This document shows, piece after piece, positions 40,607 through 49,822 of a stretch of 64,000 bases of DNA (position 1 is its first letter; the number at the start of each line of letters is the position of its first letter). The stretch covers positions 29,989-93,988 of the forward strand of contig JAIQEV010000008.1 of the NCBI GenBank assembly GCA_020073585.1, read 5' to 3'. Both the position numbers and the translations under genes were made by a program. The stretch is from Terriglobia bacterium. Lineage in GTDB: Bacteria > Acidobacteriota > Terriglobia > Acidiferrales > UBA7541. The notes under the pieces are model-generated. The model saw only the letters and a list, made by a program, of their open reading frames with translations, did not search any database and had not been told where the DNA came from.

Positions 40607-41056
40607 TCATGGATGAAAGCGCCTCCCGCGTCGCCTGAAGAACGAAACCGACTGCACCTTTCTGCTTTCTTCGGTAGCCAGGACAGAGTGTTCGACGGCA
40701 ACGACCGGGTCGCTGGCAGATGAACGGCGCAGCCAACCACGCGCCCTTAATTGCGCGGTCTCTTCCTGCGCACGCCTCAAATCGGCAAAAGTCGCCTGCC
40801 CATACGCCCGTTGCTGCTGGACTATATTCCTCACGTCACCATCAAATTCGCGCACGAGCTTCTGAATGTAAGTGTGACTCACGCCGAGCCACCGCGCGAT
40901 CTGACGGCCACCGCATCGCGGTTCTTTCATTCTGTGCCACTGCCACGCAAGCGCCTTAATCAATCGGGTCTCTTGCAAACTGCGCCAGGGCAGAGGTGGA
41001 CGCCAATTCGCTTTCGCTTTCTCTAGATTCCGGCGAGATGTTTCAGGAGATGGCAC
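40607..41056 (-). CDS. Helix-turn-helix protein, end of late block
   Basis: 149 residues. LQETRLIKALAWQWHRMKEP then GGRQIARWLGVSHTYIQKLVREFDGD is a helix-turn-helix. A helical middle and basic tail follow. GTG start with an AGGT site. Similar in style to the preceding gene; the two may be a regulator pair or small-terminase-like DNA binders, but no terminase large subunit is present. Confidence 0.6.
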   Translation of the reverse strand: MPSPETSRRNLEKAKANWRPPLPWRSLQETRLIKALAWQWHRMKEPRCGGRQIARWLGVSHTYIQKLVREFDGDVRNIVQQQRAYGQATFADLRRAQEETAQLRARGWLRRSSASDPVVAVEHSVLATEESRKVQSVSFFRRRGRRFHP

Positions 41057-41091
41057 GCGAGAGACCTTTTAGCGGAGTTGCCAGGCACCCC

Positions 41092-41598
41092 TCATACTGA
41101 TCTAAAGGACTTAGCCACGCGGGGCGCGGAATGTGGCAAATTTTCATGCACCTCAACGATTTCCTGCGCCTTCCGATCTCCCTTGCCGGCAAGAACGCGG
41201 ATCGCGGAAAGCATAATGGGTGGTAGTTTCGTTCCCCGCTTTACCTCGGTCAGGCACGAACCAATTATTTTAGAAATTAAACATTCAGCCATGGCGTCGG
41301 CACTCGCTCTGTCGTAGGCGAGAACTTGCGCTTGTTCCACATTGGTCATGGAACGACCTTCGGCTTCTGCTCGTTCCCTGATCTCCCACGACCTGCGCTT
41401 ACTCTCGTTCATCTGCCACTTATCCAAGCCGCGCAGGTAGAAACTCAGCAGTTGATGCGAAGTGCCGATCTCGGTTGCGAGCGCCCTGAGCGAAATCCTT
41501 ATCGGTTCGGGAATCTGCTTCCACTCCATCAGTCTCGCGCGGATCTCTGCGGCGCGAGATTCGCTGGTGCGTTTACGACCTCGTTTCTGCGCTGCCAT
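41092..41598 (-). CDS. Helix-turn-helix protein
   Basis: 168 residues. Basic N-terminus (QKRGRKRTSESRAAEIRARLMEW), helix-turn-helix ISLRALATEIGTSHQLLSFYLRGLDKW, and a helical C-terminus (PIMLSAIRVLAGKGDRKAQEIVEV). ATG 41598 has a GAAGG site; an earlier ATG overlaps the giant gene. Function unknown. Confidence 0.65.
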   Translation of the reverse strand: MAAQKRGRKRTSESRAAEIRARLMEWKQIPEPIRISLRALATEIGTSHQLLSFYLRGLDKWQMNESKRRSWEIRERAEAEGRSMTNVEQAQVLAYDRASADAMAECLISKIIGSCLTEVKRGTKLPPIMLSAIRVLAGKGDRKAQEIVEVHENLPHSAPRVAKSFRSV

Positions 41599-41611
41599 GC
41601 TGCCTTCAAGC

Positions 41612-44600
41612 TTAGCGCTGCCCATTCAACACCCGCAGGGCGTCCTCGGATAGGCTTCTGGGGACGATCCCCACTGCCGTCTTCCCCCGCTGCCGCCGCT
41701 CGAACAGTAAATTATTCAGTCCATCCGCGTGTCGCAGCAGATTCTCCCGCGCTTTGTCGATTGTGGCGGTGCGTGACTTCTTGTCCTCGCTGGACAGCCC
41801 ACTCGACTCGATTCTCTGCTTCGCTTCATCCATGCGCCTCAGCGTCGCCGCCAGGCCGCCCAGGTCGTGATAGAACAGTGCGAAAGCAGCGTTGTCGGGA
41901 TCCTTCACGTACTGCCGCGCGAGTTGCGGATCTGTTTTGGCGAGCTTTCCTATCGTGCGATGGACTTCCTCGGCTTCGGAGGCGTTGCGATACAGCCGCT
42001 TCTCTGCGTCGTCCCGATAGTTCGGGACTCCGAGGTTTCCACCTGCAAAGGAGCGCAAGTCGATCTCTTCGTTGGAGTCCAGCATGCGGTCCAGCGCGGG
42101 CACGGCATGACGCAACGCGAACACGGCCTGCTTCTCGATTGCGCGCGAGGGCAGAAGCTTGCCGGGCTGCGCGTAATCGTCTTTCGAGACGATCTCTTTG
42201 CCGCTGAATAGGCCGTGACGGTTTGTGGCCAACGCGAGGAAGCCGGAAAGGTCCGGGCGCATCATGGACAGTAATCCCCCGGCACCTGACGTCACGCCGC
42301 GCGCTGCTTCGGCCAGGGCGCGCTGATCGTTCTCGCCGCGAATCTTTGCTTGCGCGTAGGCCAGGGCAGGCCGGAAGAGATTACGCGCAACAGATTCGCG
42401 CACCAGGCTCGTGCCGTACGAACGGTCGCCAACGTGAATGTTGAAGATGTCGTACTTGTCCTCGCTGCGATTCTGCCCGAGCTGGTGTAGCGCCTGATTC
42501 GCGAGCAGCACGACGAGCGCAGGCGGGACGGTGGTCTTGACCGGATGTTGCAGCACCCAACGCACGCTCGAGAAGTCCCACCCGGGGAACATCATGAAGC
42601 GCGCGAGCATCTTCTGGCGGTCGCTCCAATTCGCGCGATTGTAGTCGCCGAGTTGCGTGCGGACCGCTTCGGCGATCTGCGCATCGGTAAGTTCCGGACG
42701 CTGCGATTGCAGCAGGTCGGCGATATAAAGCCGTGCGCGTTGGTCGATTCCTCCGAAGCCTTGGGCCGCGGTCGGCTCGAACAACACTTTATGACCGATC
42801 TGCGCCATTGAGCGCGCCCAGTTCGCCGGGTTCAGATTCCCGCCCCAATAGGATTTGAGGTTCGCTACTTCACCGGTTGAAATTGCGCCGTGCTTCGCGA
42901 GCATGTCGAACGTCGGATCATTCAATCCCTCGATGCCGCGGTCGCGCAGTTCTTTGCTCAGCGCCACTTTCCACGCCTCTACCCAGCCCTTCGGATTCAC
43001 CGCGCCGCCGGGAACGCTCTGGCTCACCCGGCGCATGATATTTGCGATGTGGGGAATCCCGAACCCAAAGCCGATGATCTGCTCTTGGAAGAAGCGCCGA
43101 AGCGCGCCAGGCTCCGACTCTTCGCGCCGACCGAAGTCGTTCAACGTCTTCACCAGCTCGCGCGGGCCCAGGAATTTTCCGTCCGCTGGCACCGGAAACT
43201 TCTCCCCCGCTGTCGGATCATAGCGGTCATAGGCTTTGACGTTCTTCTGGTCGGCGTCGCGCATCTCACGCACCACGTCCGGGCGGTAGTAACGCTCGCC
43301 GCCGTACATGATGAAGCGCGGCTCGGACGCTCCTGCGGGCAGCATCGTGGCCTTGTCGATGAACTCGCGGGCCACCTGGTCACGCAGCGCGCGCAGATGT
43401 GTCCCAATAAACTTCGTCGCGAACGCTGGGCCGAACTCGTGGAGCCCGTGCTCATAGTGGTACTCGGCGGTTGCCTCGCGGCTCAGGCTGCCGATCCGCT
43501 GTGGCCGGATGACGCGGTCGTATGCCGACGTGGCGCGCTCGCCTGACGTGCTCGGAGCTTCCGGTTTGTTCACGCCAGCGACATGCCTCTCGTAGATGCG
43601 GCGCAGGTAATCGTCCTCGAGCGTCGCTCCGCCCATTTGTTGGCGCAGCCGGGTAAGCTCCTGCTCAAGCGGGCGGTACTTGCTGAGGGCTTCCTGGATG
43701 GCGCGGTCGTTCATCGCCTGGCGGTACTCCGCGGGATGGTTCGCGCGGAGGTTCTCGCGGCTGTCGGCATCGGCCAGGAGAGTAAACAGCCGCTCTTGCG
43801 CCCGGCTCAAATCGCCGATGACGTTGTGGACTTCCTGGGCAGCCTTCGCCCTGAGGTACTGCGGGGCGTTATCCAGAAGATGCAGGCCCTCGGCGACGGC
43901 GGGATCGGCCTCGCGGGCCTTCACGTATTTGTCGCCGATCTTCAGGACTTTGTTGATCAGCGGCTGGGCGACCTTTTCATCCCAAGCACGCTGCAACACG
44001 CGAGCCCCTTCAACCATGGCGCGGGGGTGAATGCCGGAGTAGAGCTCGCCCTGCGGGCCTTTGCCCCGGAATAGCGGCGACTCCCGCTCAATCTTTCCGG
44101 CAGTCTCTTCGATGGATTCAGGGGGCCGGTTAATTTCTTCGGTCAGTTGTCGGCCCTGTTCGGTAGCTGCGGCTTCGCGCTGCTCGCGCACGGCAGCTTC
44201 CATGCCGGGTAGAATCTCGCCGCGTTCGAGTTTTGCCCGATGCTCTTCGCGGATCTCGCCAGCAACGTCTCTGTGCTCACCGCGCAAGCCAGCTTCGATG
44301 TTTCGCTCCGCAGCCTGGCGGCGCCGGATGCCAGGGATTTCCTCAGCGGTGATGGGGCGGCCGAGCTGACGGCTGAGGTCTTCAACTTCTTGCGGATTGA
44401 TAGGCTGCGGCTCGGGGAGAGGCTCGAAGTCGATTTCGCCGGGTTCGCGTGCGCTTACTGTACCAGCGGGCTGGCGGGCGGCTTCTTCGCCGCGACCTTC
44501 TGCTGCGCGTGCTTCACTACCAGGTTCAGGAGATTCCTCAGCGCCGGCCGATTCGCGGGCTTCCGCTGCGGCATCTTCGATTGCACGGCTAAAGGTAGCT

Positions 44601-46558
44601 GCGGCTTTGGCATCATAGATCTTCTCCTCAATGTACGCTTTTAGATTCTTGAAGCCAACTGCCTTGCCTTGGGCGAGGTCCTGCAAGGTCTGCGCGAGTT
44701 CCGGGTCAGTGTCGCGAATTTGTCCGGCGAGCGATTCGAGATGCGGCGCGTATTCTTCGATAACCGGGTGCGCACTCTCCCGCTCGTTTTGAATGTGCGT
44801 CGCAACCCGCTCAAGAAACCGGTTGTATGCTGCACCGCTTCCTTTCTGAACCATCCTGCTAAATGTCTCGGGGCCTTCCGCGACGTCCGCGAACCACGGA
44901 TGCATGTCCTTGATCATGCCGCGAGCTGACGTTACGCCGTACCAACTTCCGCCGTGCCGAATGCCCAATTTGGGATCTTCTTTGCCGAACGGTTCGTCCG
45001 TCTGCCCGATTGCGGCGAAGTATCGGCCCGGCCGCTCGAAAGAAGACGCCAAGCCTGCCGCTGTCTGAAGCTCTTGCCGCGCCTCTTCCAGAACGTCCGG
45101 GCCGAAGCGTGTCACCAGAGACTTCTCGCGGTCTGCCAGGGCGCGCTCCGCAAGGCTGCTCACAGTTGCCGACCGCCCGCGGGCCCCTACGGTTTCTCCG
45201 GGCGGCGCAGGTTCGACGATCCGGCGCGACGGTCGCGACTCGGCTGGCGCGATCTCGTAGTACGGCGACTGACCCGGCTCTTCGGGCGTCACGCGGCGCA
45301 GATCCATCACCCGGAAGTCCGGTTGCTGCGCCTCGCGCTCTTCGCGCACACGCGCCGCTTCTGTTTCGAGGGGATTGCGCTCAGGGCCTTGCGCCCGCCC
45401 GGGCAAGATTGGCGGCTCGCCTTTGTAGGTCTTTGGAACTTCCACAGGCGCATTGATGCGCGCCTGCTTCGCTGCCTCAATTCCACTCTCGGCCCCGGCT
45501 AGTCCCGCCATACCTTCTCGTGCTGCGGCATTCGCCTCAAAGTCCTGCATTTTTCGGCTGCCGCGCTCCACGGCCGCATCCATCGCCAGCGGTGCGCTGA
45601 TCGTCCCGCGCGGTACGGTGAGCGGTGGCGGCTCTTCGAACGTTCCGCGCGCCGCAAGGCCAGCCATGCCCGCGCCCAGGACCATGTGCGTCATCAGCCG
45701 CTTGGCGTTGTAAAAGTCGCCGCGGTGCACAGCGTCGGCAATCTCTGGCACCTGCTGAATCGCGCCGCCGAGCATCTGCGCGGTGAAGCCTGCGGCGATC
45801 AGCCGCTTGACCGTCTGCGCGGCAGGTCCAGCAAGCCCCTCGGCTCCAGCGGTGGCTACAATGAGCCCCAGGTTCGTCGGTGCCGTCAATCCGCTGGCAA
45901 ATTCCGATGCGCCCGTCAGGATGGGGTGCTCTTTCTGCTGCTTCTCGTTCATCAGCGCATTCTCGAACGAAAGCAGACGGGTGTCGTTCTCCATACCAGG
46001 CTGATGCACGAGGAACCCCTTGTCCAGCCCGGGCAGGACCGACTTCGCCATCTGCACTTCATCCTGCGGTGTCAGGTGGATAGGAACGCCGTGCGGCCCG
46101 GGAAGCGTGACCGGCTCTGCCGCGCGGAGAACTCCATTTTTCCGTGCTTCCTCTTCGGTCGCTATAGGAGGGCCAAACTCAAGCTCATTCGTGAACGGCG
46201 ACCGTGGCACTTGTGTGAGGTCGTACGTCTTTGGAGCGAAGGACTGCGCGAGGGACGAGGGGGCGCCCGCTCGCGCAACCCGGTCGGTGAGGCTTACTCC
46301 TGACTGCGGCGCTTTGTAGAGGCTCTCGAGCGTGGCGGGCTTTTCGGCAGGACGGAAGTCCAGCTCGTCCGTTGCCTGAGAGACAGCGCGCGGCGTCTTC
46401 GAAGTCGCAGCGGCCGGTTGGAAATCAATACCGTCAGAGGCCGCCGCTGGACGTGCTTGGGCCGCGGGCATGCGGGCTGCGGGTTGCCCGACCAGTGGAC
46501 GAAAATCTAACTCGTCGTCCGGGGCCGTCACTGCGCCGAATTGGGATTCGTCTGCCAT
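41612..46558 (-). CDS. 1648-residue phage internal/polyvalent-type protein
   Basis: Giant protein of the kind found as podovirus internal (ejection) proteins and large polyvalent proteins. The N-terminus is disordered with four copies of an acidic-aromatic motif: LDFRP (17-21), IDFQP (44-48), LDFRP (66-70), LEFGP (126-130), and another IDFEP near the middle. A hydrophobic Ala/Gly region follows (~220-330). The middle is helical and charged. The C-terminal third, with PTAAQGFGGIDQRARLYIADL and LARFMMFPGWDFSSVRW, resembles phage polyvalent-protein-associated domains. The whole frame is open. Predicted to be packaged in a virion and delivered into the host. Confidence 0.8.
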   Translation of the reverse strand: MADESQFGAVTAPDDELDFRPLVGQPAARMPAAQARPAAASDGIDFQPAAATSKTPRAVSQATDELDFRPAEKPATLESLYKAPQSGVSLTDRVARAGAPSSLAQSFAPKTYDLTQVPRSPFTNELEFGPPIATEEEARKNGVLRAAEPVTLPGPHGVPIHLTPQDEVQMAKSVLPGLDKGFLVHQPGMENDTRLLSFENALMNEKQQKEHPILTGASEFASGLTAPTNLGLIVATAGAEGLAGPAAQTVKRLIAAGFTAQMLGGAIQQVPEIADAVHRGDFYNAKRLMTHMVLGAGMAGLAARGTFEEPPPLTVPRGTISAPLAMDAAVERGSRKMQDFEANAAAREGMAGLAGAESGIEAAKQARINAPVEVPKTYKGEPPILPGRAQGPERNPLETEAARVREEREAQQPDFRVMDLRRVTPEEPGQSPYYEIAPAESRPSRRIVEPAPPGETVGARGRSATVSSLAERALADREKSLVTRFGPDVLEEARQELQTAAGLASSFERPGRYFAAIGQTDEPFGKEDPKLGIRHGGSWYGVTSARGMIKDMHPWFADVAEGPETFSRMVQKGSGAAYNRFLERVATHIQNERESAHPVIEEYAPHLESLAGQIRDTDPELAQTLQDLAQGKAVGFKNLKAYIEEKIYDAKAAATFSRAIEDAAAEARESAGAEESPEPGSEARAAEGRGEEAARQPAGTVSAREPGEIDFEPLPEPQPINPQEVEDLSRQLGRPITAEEIPGIRRRQAAERNIEAGLRGEHRDVAGEIREEHRAKLERGEILPGMEAAVREQREAAATEQGRQLTEEINRPPESIEETAGKIERESPLFRGKGPQGELYSGIHPRAMVEGARVLQRAWDEKVAQPLINKVLKIGDKYVKAREADPAVAEGLHLLDNAPQYLRAKAAQEVHNVIGDLSRAQERLFTLLADADSRENLRANHPAEYRQAMNDRAIQEALSKYRPLEQELTRLRQQMGGATLEDDYLRRIYERHVAGVNKPEAPSTSGERATSAYDRVIRPQRIGSLSREATAEYHYEHGLHEFGPAFATKFIGTHLRALRDQVAREFIDKATMLPAGASEPRFIMYGGERYYRPDVVREMRDADQKNVKAYDRYDPTAGEKFPVPADGKFLGPRELVKTLNDFGRREESEPGALRRFFQEQIIGFGFGIPHIANIMRRVSQSVPGGAVNPKGWVEAWKVALSKELRDRGIEGLNDPTFDMLAKHGAISTGEVANLKSYWGGNLNPANWARSMAQIGHKVLFEPTAAQGFGGIDQRARLYIADLLQSQRPELTDAQIAEAVRTQLGDYNRANWSDRQKMLARFMMFPGWDFSSVRWVLQHPVKTTVPPALVVLLANQALHQLGQNRSEDKYDIFNIHVGDRSYGTSLVRESVARNLFRPALAYAQAKIRGENDQRALAEAARGVTSGAGGLLSMMRPDLSGFLALATNRHGLFSGKEIVSKDDYAQPGKLLPSRAIEKQAVFALRHAVPALDRMLDSNEEIDLRSFAGGNLGVPNYRDDAEKRLYRNASEAEEVHRTIGKLAKTDPQLARQYVKDPDNAAFALFYHDLGGLAATLRRMDEAKQRIESSGLSSEDKKSRTATIDKARENLLRHADGLNNLLFERRQRGKTAVGIVPRSLSEDALRVLNGQR

Positions 46559-46562
46559 ATAC

Positions 46563-47072
46563 TCAGGACGGCTTCACCGAGGAGGGCGAGCCGGAGGCTG
46601 TGCTCTCAGGGAAATATCTCCAATACAACTTAAGCGCGTTTTCGGTCGCGAATCCTATTTTCATGAGGTGCTCACCGAGAGCGGCCAACGAATACGGGAT
46701 CATGACCACCATCCCGCACGCGTTGTGCTTGCGAAGATCGCCTTCGACTGCCTCCAAAAACAGGGTTAGATTTTCGGCCATTATCCGCGCGTCGAAATTG
46801 GCGGGGTCCGCGAGAGGCGTAAAGATTCCGAATGTTCCAATGCGCCCCATGCACGCCATATCGATCTCGCGATTCGAGTTCTCGAGCACGAAGCTGAGCG
46901 GGGCCGTTTTAGGCGGCAAGACGCACTCTTGCTTCTCGACCTCGAAGGCACGGCACAGCAGAGCATTGATTTTCGCTGCATGCTCTTCGGCTGCAGGAAG
47001 CAGGCGATGTGTTCCAGTAATCTGCCCGGGTTCCTTCTCTTGGCCAGGGATACGTTTGCGCGGCTTCTTCAT
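46563..47072 (-). CDS. Late-block protein, possible GNAT-like fold
   Basis: 169 residues. ATG 47072 follows a GGGTGA ribosome site and overlaps the preceding gene. Sequence IDMACMGRIGTFGIF...DLRKHNACGMVVMIPYSLAALGEHLMKIGFATENALKLYWRYF has the ending of acetyltransferase-like phage proteins, but no clear acetyl-CoA loop. I do not assign a function. Confidence 0.55.
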   Translation of the reverse strand: MKKPRKRIPGQEKEPGQITGTHRLLPAAEEHAAKINALLCRAFEVEKQECVLPPKTAPLSFVLENSNREIDMACMGRIGTFGIFTPLADPANFDARIMAENLTLFLEAVEGDLRKHNACGMVVMIPYSLAALGEHLMKIGFATENALKLYWRYFPESTASGSPSSVKPS

Positions 47073-47079
47073 CACTGTG

Positions 47080-47616
47080 TCACCCATTAGACGGTTTACT
47101 TGCAAATCCAGCCCCAACCGCGCCGCCTGCTTGAATCCCCGCAAGGGCCATCTGGTCCCAGAAGCTAGGTGCCGCGGCATTCTGCGTCTGGTGTCCGAGA
47201 GTCGTATTCGCGCCCTGGAGGTTCTGCCCAAACAGCGATCCAATTCCTCCCAACACCAGGTTGCGGTCGCCGCGCGCGACATTGGCGAAGTTCGCTTCGT
47301 TACCGGCGGCCAGATCCCCCGAGGTAATCATCCTCTGCCGGGCGAGAGCATCTTCAGTGGAAGTCAGACCCGCGGCATTGTTGGTCCGGCCGGCGCGATT
47401 TACCGCTCCCTGCTCCGCGTCTCCGAATGCCGCCCCTATTCCGCCTTCGGTCGCTCGGGTGATGTCGGCCTTCTGAGGATCGGTATAGCCGGGATGGGCG
47501 AGTATCGACTGGTACTGTGGCATTAAAACGCCCTGAGCTTTCGCGGCGTTGGCGTTCTCCGTGTTGAAGAGCCCGGTCGCTTCTTGGTTGACCTGCTTCT
47601 GCTCGCTCCTGCCCAT
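47080..47616 (-). CDS. Phage internal-protein-like, Gly/Ala-rich
   Basis: 178 residues with a GGGAGG ribosome site. The sequence is Gly/Ala/Asn-rich with NQEATGLFNTENANAAKAQG, GGIGAAFGDAEQGAVNRAGR and a hydrophobic Gly-rich end (AGIQAGGAVGAGFASK). This composition is typical of small podovirus internal or tail-associated proteins placed before the giant ejection protein. Confidence 0.6.
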   Translation of the reverse strand: MGRSEQKQVNQEATGLFNTENANAAKAQGVLMPQYQSILAHPGYTDPQKADITRATEGGIGAAFGDAEQGAVNRAGRTNNAAGLTSTEDALARQRMITSGDLAAGNEANFANVARGDRNLVLGGIGSLFGQNLQGANTTLGHQTQNAAAPSFWDQMALAGIQAGGAVGAGFASKPSNG

Positions 47617-47649
47617 CTCAAAGTCCTCCCATAATCTTCATTTGATTCA

Positions 47650-49113
47650 TCAGTGTGCCACCCGATATCTTTTCCTTTTCGCCTTGTCGAGCTGACTTCG
47701 CGGAATTGTTCCCGGCGTGCCGTCCGGTCCAATCACGTTCACGCGGTCTTCACCGCCGCGATCAGTTCTGCCAGGCTGCACGGCTTCGAAGAGCGGTTTT
47801 TCGAGATTCTCGATATCCCTGAGCTGCTCCTGTTTCTGGGCATCATCGAGCGTGAAGTCTCCCTGGACCTCGCGCCGGCGCCGGTCGAAGTAGTTCAGCA
47901 TCTTCGTCGCTGTGGCCTTGTCCGGGCCACCGCTGGGCTTCTCGCCGAACATCGCTTTGTAAGTGTCGGGATCTTCCTTGAAGAGGCGATATTTCTCTTC
48001 AAATTCGCTCGGCGTCCGGTATCTGCTGCCGAGGCGCTTCTCCATGTCGAGAAAATCCTGCGCGGCTTTCTTTTCTTCCGGTGAGCCATACGCGAAGGCT
48101 TCAAACGGTGATGTGTGTCCCGTCTGTTTTTCCTGCGCTTTGCCGCCGACTTTATCGTACGTGCTGTTATCGGCACGCTGGAAGGTCAGCACGCGCTGCC
48201 CTTTGTCGTTCACGTATTCATCGATTTTCTTGTCCGTGCTCTTTTCCGGCTGATCCTGCAATCTGGCCGTTTCAACGTCGCGCCTGCGCATCTCGCTTTC
48301 CGTGTTCTTGAGCCCGGACTCTTTCTGAATCGCGTCCAGTCCGCGCTTCCAAATATCCTCCGCCTGCCCGTACTTCTTTTCCGCCGCCGCTTCCGGCGCG
48401 CCCAGGACTTGCCGCGTGAGGTCGTAGGTCGTATTGTCGTGACGATTGAATCCCGCCGCGCCGGCGGATACCAGCCCCAGAATCTTCTTCCATAGCGGCA
48501 TCTTCTCGGCAGGAAAGTCCGCGCGGTTCGGCTCCTTCCCGTGGAGTTCCTCATAGCGTTGCGCATCGGTCAATTGAACCGGAGGCATGGTCTGAGAAGG
48601 AGCCGCAGGAGCCTTCTGAATGGGTACGTTTACCGGCGGCATTCCTTGCGATTCGCCGGGAGGAGGTTCTGGCGGCACTGAAACCCTCGCCGGTGGCATG
48701 ATGGGAGTCGCAGGAGCCCCCGAGAACGCACCGGAACGCGGCGCAGGAGCCGAAATCGGTACTGGTGGCATGGACGTGCTTGGAGCCGCCGATTGTGGCT
48801 GTGCGGGCGTCACGGGCGCGGGAGTAGCAACCCCCGCTTGCGGTCGAGCGATAGTCAGCGCACGCTGCAAGAAATCTGGATCGAACCCTTCTCTCGTCGG
48901 CATGGCGCCGCCGCGGGCAGCGTCCATCGCCGCTTTGACGGCATCCCCACTGAGTCCTTCTGCTGGCCTTGCATTAGGCCGCACGGAGACCGGCGGCATG
49001 ACAGACAATCCTCCAGCCGAAGCAATCAGCTTTCGCTTGCGCTCCTCTTCGCTCTCATCCGGCATAATCGCCGGTGGCATGATGCCCGTTTTTACATAAT
49101 CGGCGTATTCCAT
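47650..49113 (-). CDS. Late-block protein with MPPV repeats
   Basis: 487 residues, GGAGG ribosome site. The proline-rich, probably disordered first 180 residues contain six MPPV/MPPA motifs (starting at residues 12, 39, 115, 139, 158, 176). The remainder is helical and charged (AEKKYGQAEDIWKRGLDAIQKESGL; MLNYFDRRRREVQGDFTLDDAQKQEQL). Resembles phage internal-core proteins; function unknown. Confidence 0.65.
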   Translation of the reverse strand: MEYADYVKTGIMPPAIMPDESEEERKRKLIASAGGLSVMPPVSVRPNARPAEGLSGDAVKAAMDAARGGAMPTREGFDPDFLQRALTIARPQAGVATPAPVTPAQPQSAAPSTSMPPVPISAPAPRSGAFSGAPATPIMPPARVSVPPEPPPGESQGMPPVNVPIQKAPAAPSQTMPPVQLTDAQRYEELHGKEPNRADFPAEKMPLWKKILGLVSAGAAGFNRHDNTTYDLTRQVLGAPEAAAEKKYGQAEDIWKRGLDAIQKESGLKNTESEMRRRDVETARLQDQPEKSTDKKIDEYVNDKGQRVLTFQRADNSTYDKVGGKAQEKQTGHTSPFEAFAYGSPEEKKAAQDFLDMEKRLGSRYRTPSEFEEKYRLFKEDPDTYKAMFGEKPSGGPDKATATKMLNYFDRRRREVQGDFTLDDAQKQEQLRDIENLEKPLFEAVQPGRTDRGGEDRVNVIGPDGTPGTIPRSQLDKAKRKRYRVAH

Positions 49114-49198
49114 GAATCCTCCCGTCGCTGCTCATATCCCAAAAACAATTCTTTTCCGAACCTCAAAACCCGCTGCAACAACTTGCTTGCTTTCAACA

Positions 49199-49705
49199 TC
49201 ACTCCGGCCGCCTTTCGCCGACGATTTCGGAACCTCGCGCGAGAACCTTCGCGAGCTGCGCGCCTTCTGCCGCAGTCAAATCCTCGACGACCTTCCCGGT
49301 GAGCGCGATCGAGCGCTCCTGAATCACTCGCCAAACTTCCGCTGCTGGACCGGCCGGCAGCGCAGCAGTCTGTTTCGCGGCCTCTTGGCTTGCGGGTTTT
49401 TCTCCCCCACCCAGCACTCGATTCACCCCTGCTACCCAAAATGCGCGCCCCCTGCCTGGAGATACGAGCCAGCCAAGCAGCCCGAGCTTGCGCAGTCGGA
49501 GCCGCCACTTCGTAATCACCGCGGGCGAAACTTCCAGCCGCTCGGCGAGTTCTGCATCTGCGACAACACTCCCGCCGACGACCCAAGCGGGTTCGTCTCC
49601 CGTCCACTCCGCAGGTACGAAGCGCAGGAGGAGCAGAAGCAGCCACACGGCCGGGCCGATTTGTTTGCGCAGATTGTCAGAAGTTTGGGAGGTGGCGGGG
49701 TTCAT
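49199..49705 (-). CDS. Winged-helix protein at start of late block
   Basis: 168 residues. VVADAELAERLEVSPAVITKWRLRLRKLGLLGWLVSPGRGRAFWVAG is a winged helix that fits a regulator of the MarR/phage type; an N-terminal hydrophobic stretch (VWLLLLLLRFV) is probably the first helix of the fold. First gene of the minus-strand block next to attR, so a likely activator or repressor of that block. Confidence 0.6.
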   Translation of the reverse strand: MNPATSQTSDNLRKQIGPAVWLLLLLLRFVPAEWTGDEPAWVVGGSVVADAELAERLEVSPAVITKWRLRLRKLGLLGWLVSPGRGRAFWVAGVNRVLGGGEKPASQEAAKQTAALPAGPAAEVWRVIQERSIALTGKVVEDLTAAEGAQLAKVLARGSEIVGERRPE

Positions 49706-49729
49706 GCGGCCACCTCGTTACCGAAGACT

Positions 49730-49748
49730 TGGGCGCAAAATGGGCGCA
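49730..49748 (+). promoter_or_regulatory. Candidate integrase arm-type sites, right end
   Basis: TGGGCGCA at 49730-49737 and 49741-49748, direct orientation, mirroring the pair inside the left end. 75 bp from attR. Confidence 0.6.
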
Positions 49749-49822
49749 AAACCCCGCCTTTTTGAGCACAAATCGAGGGATGGCTGGTGAGTAAGGGCAG
49801 CCGAATCAACGTGAATTTTGCG

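Noticed and set aside
40511..40723. 70-codon plus-strand frame
   Set aside because: Antisense to the helix-turn-helix gene; no ribosome site or domain.
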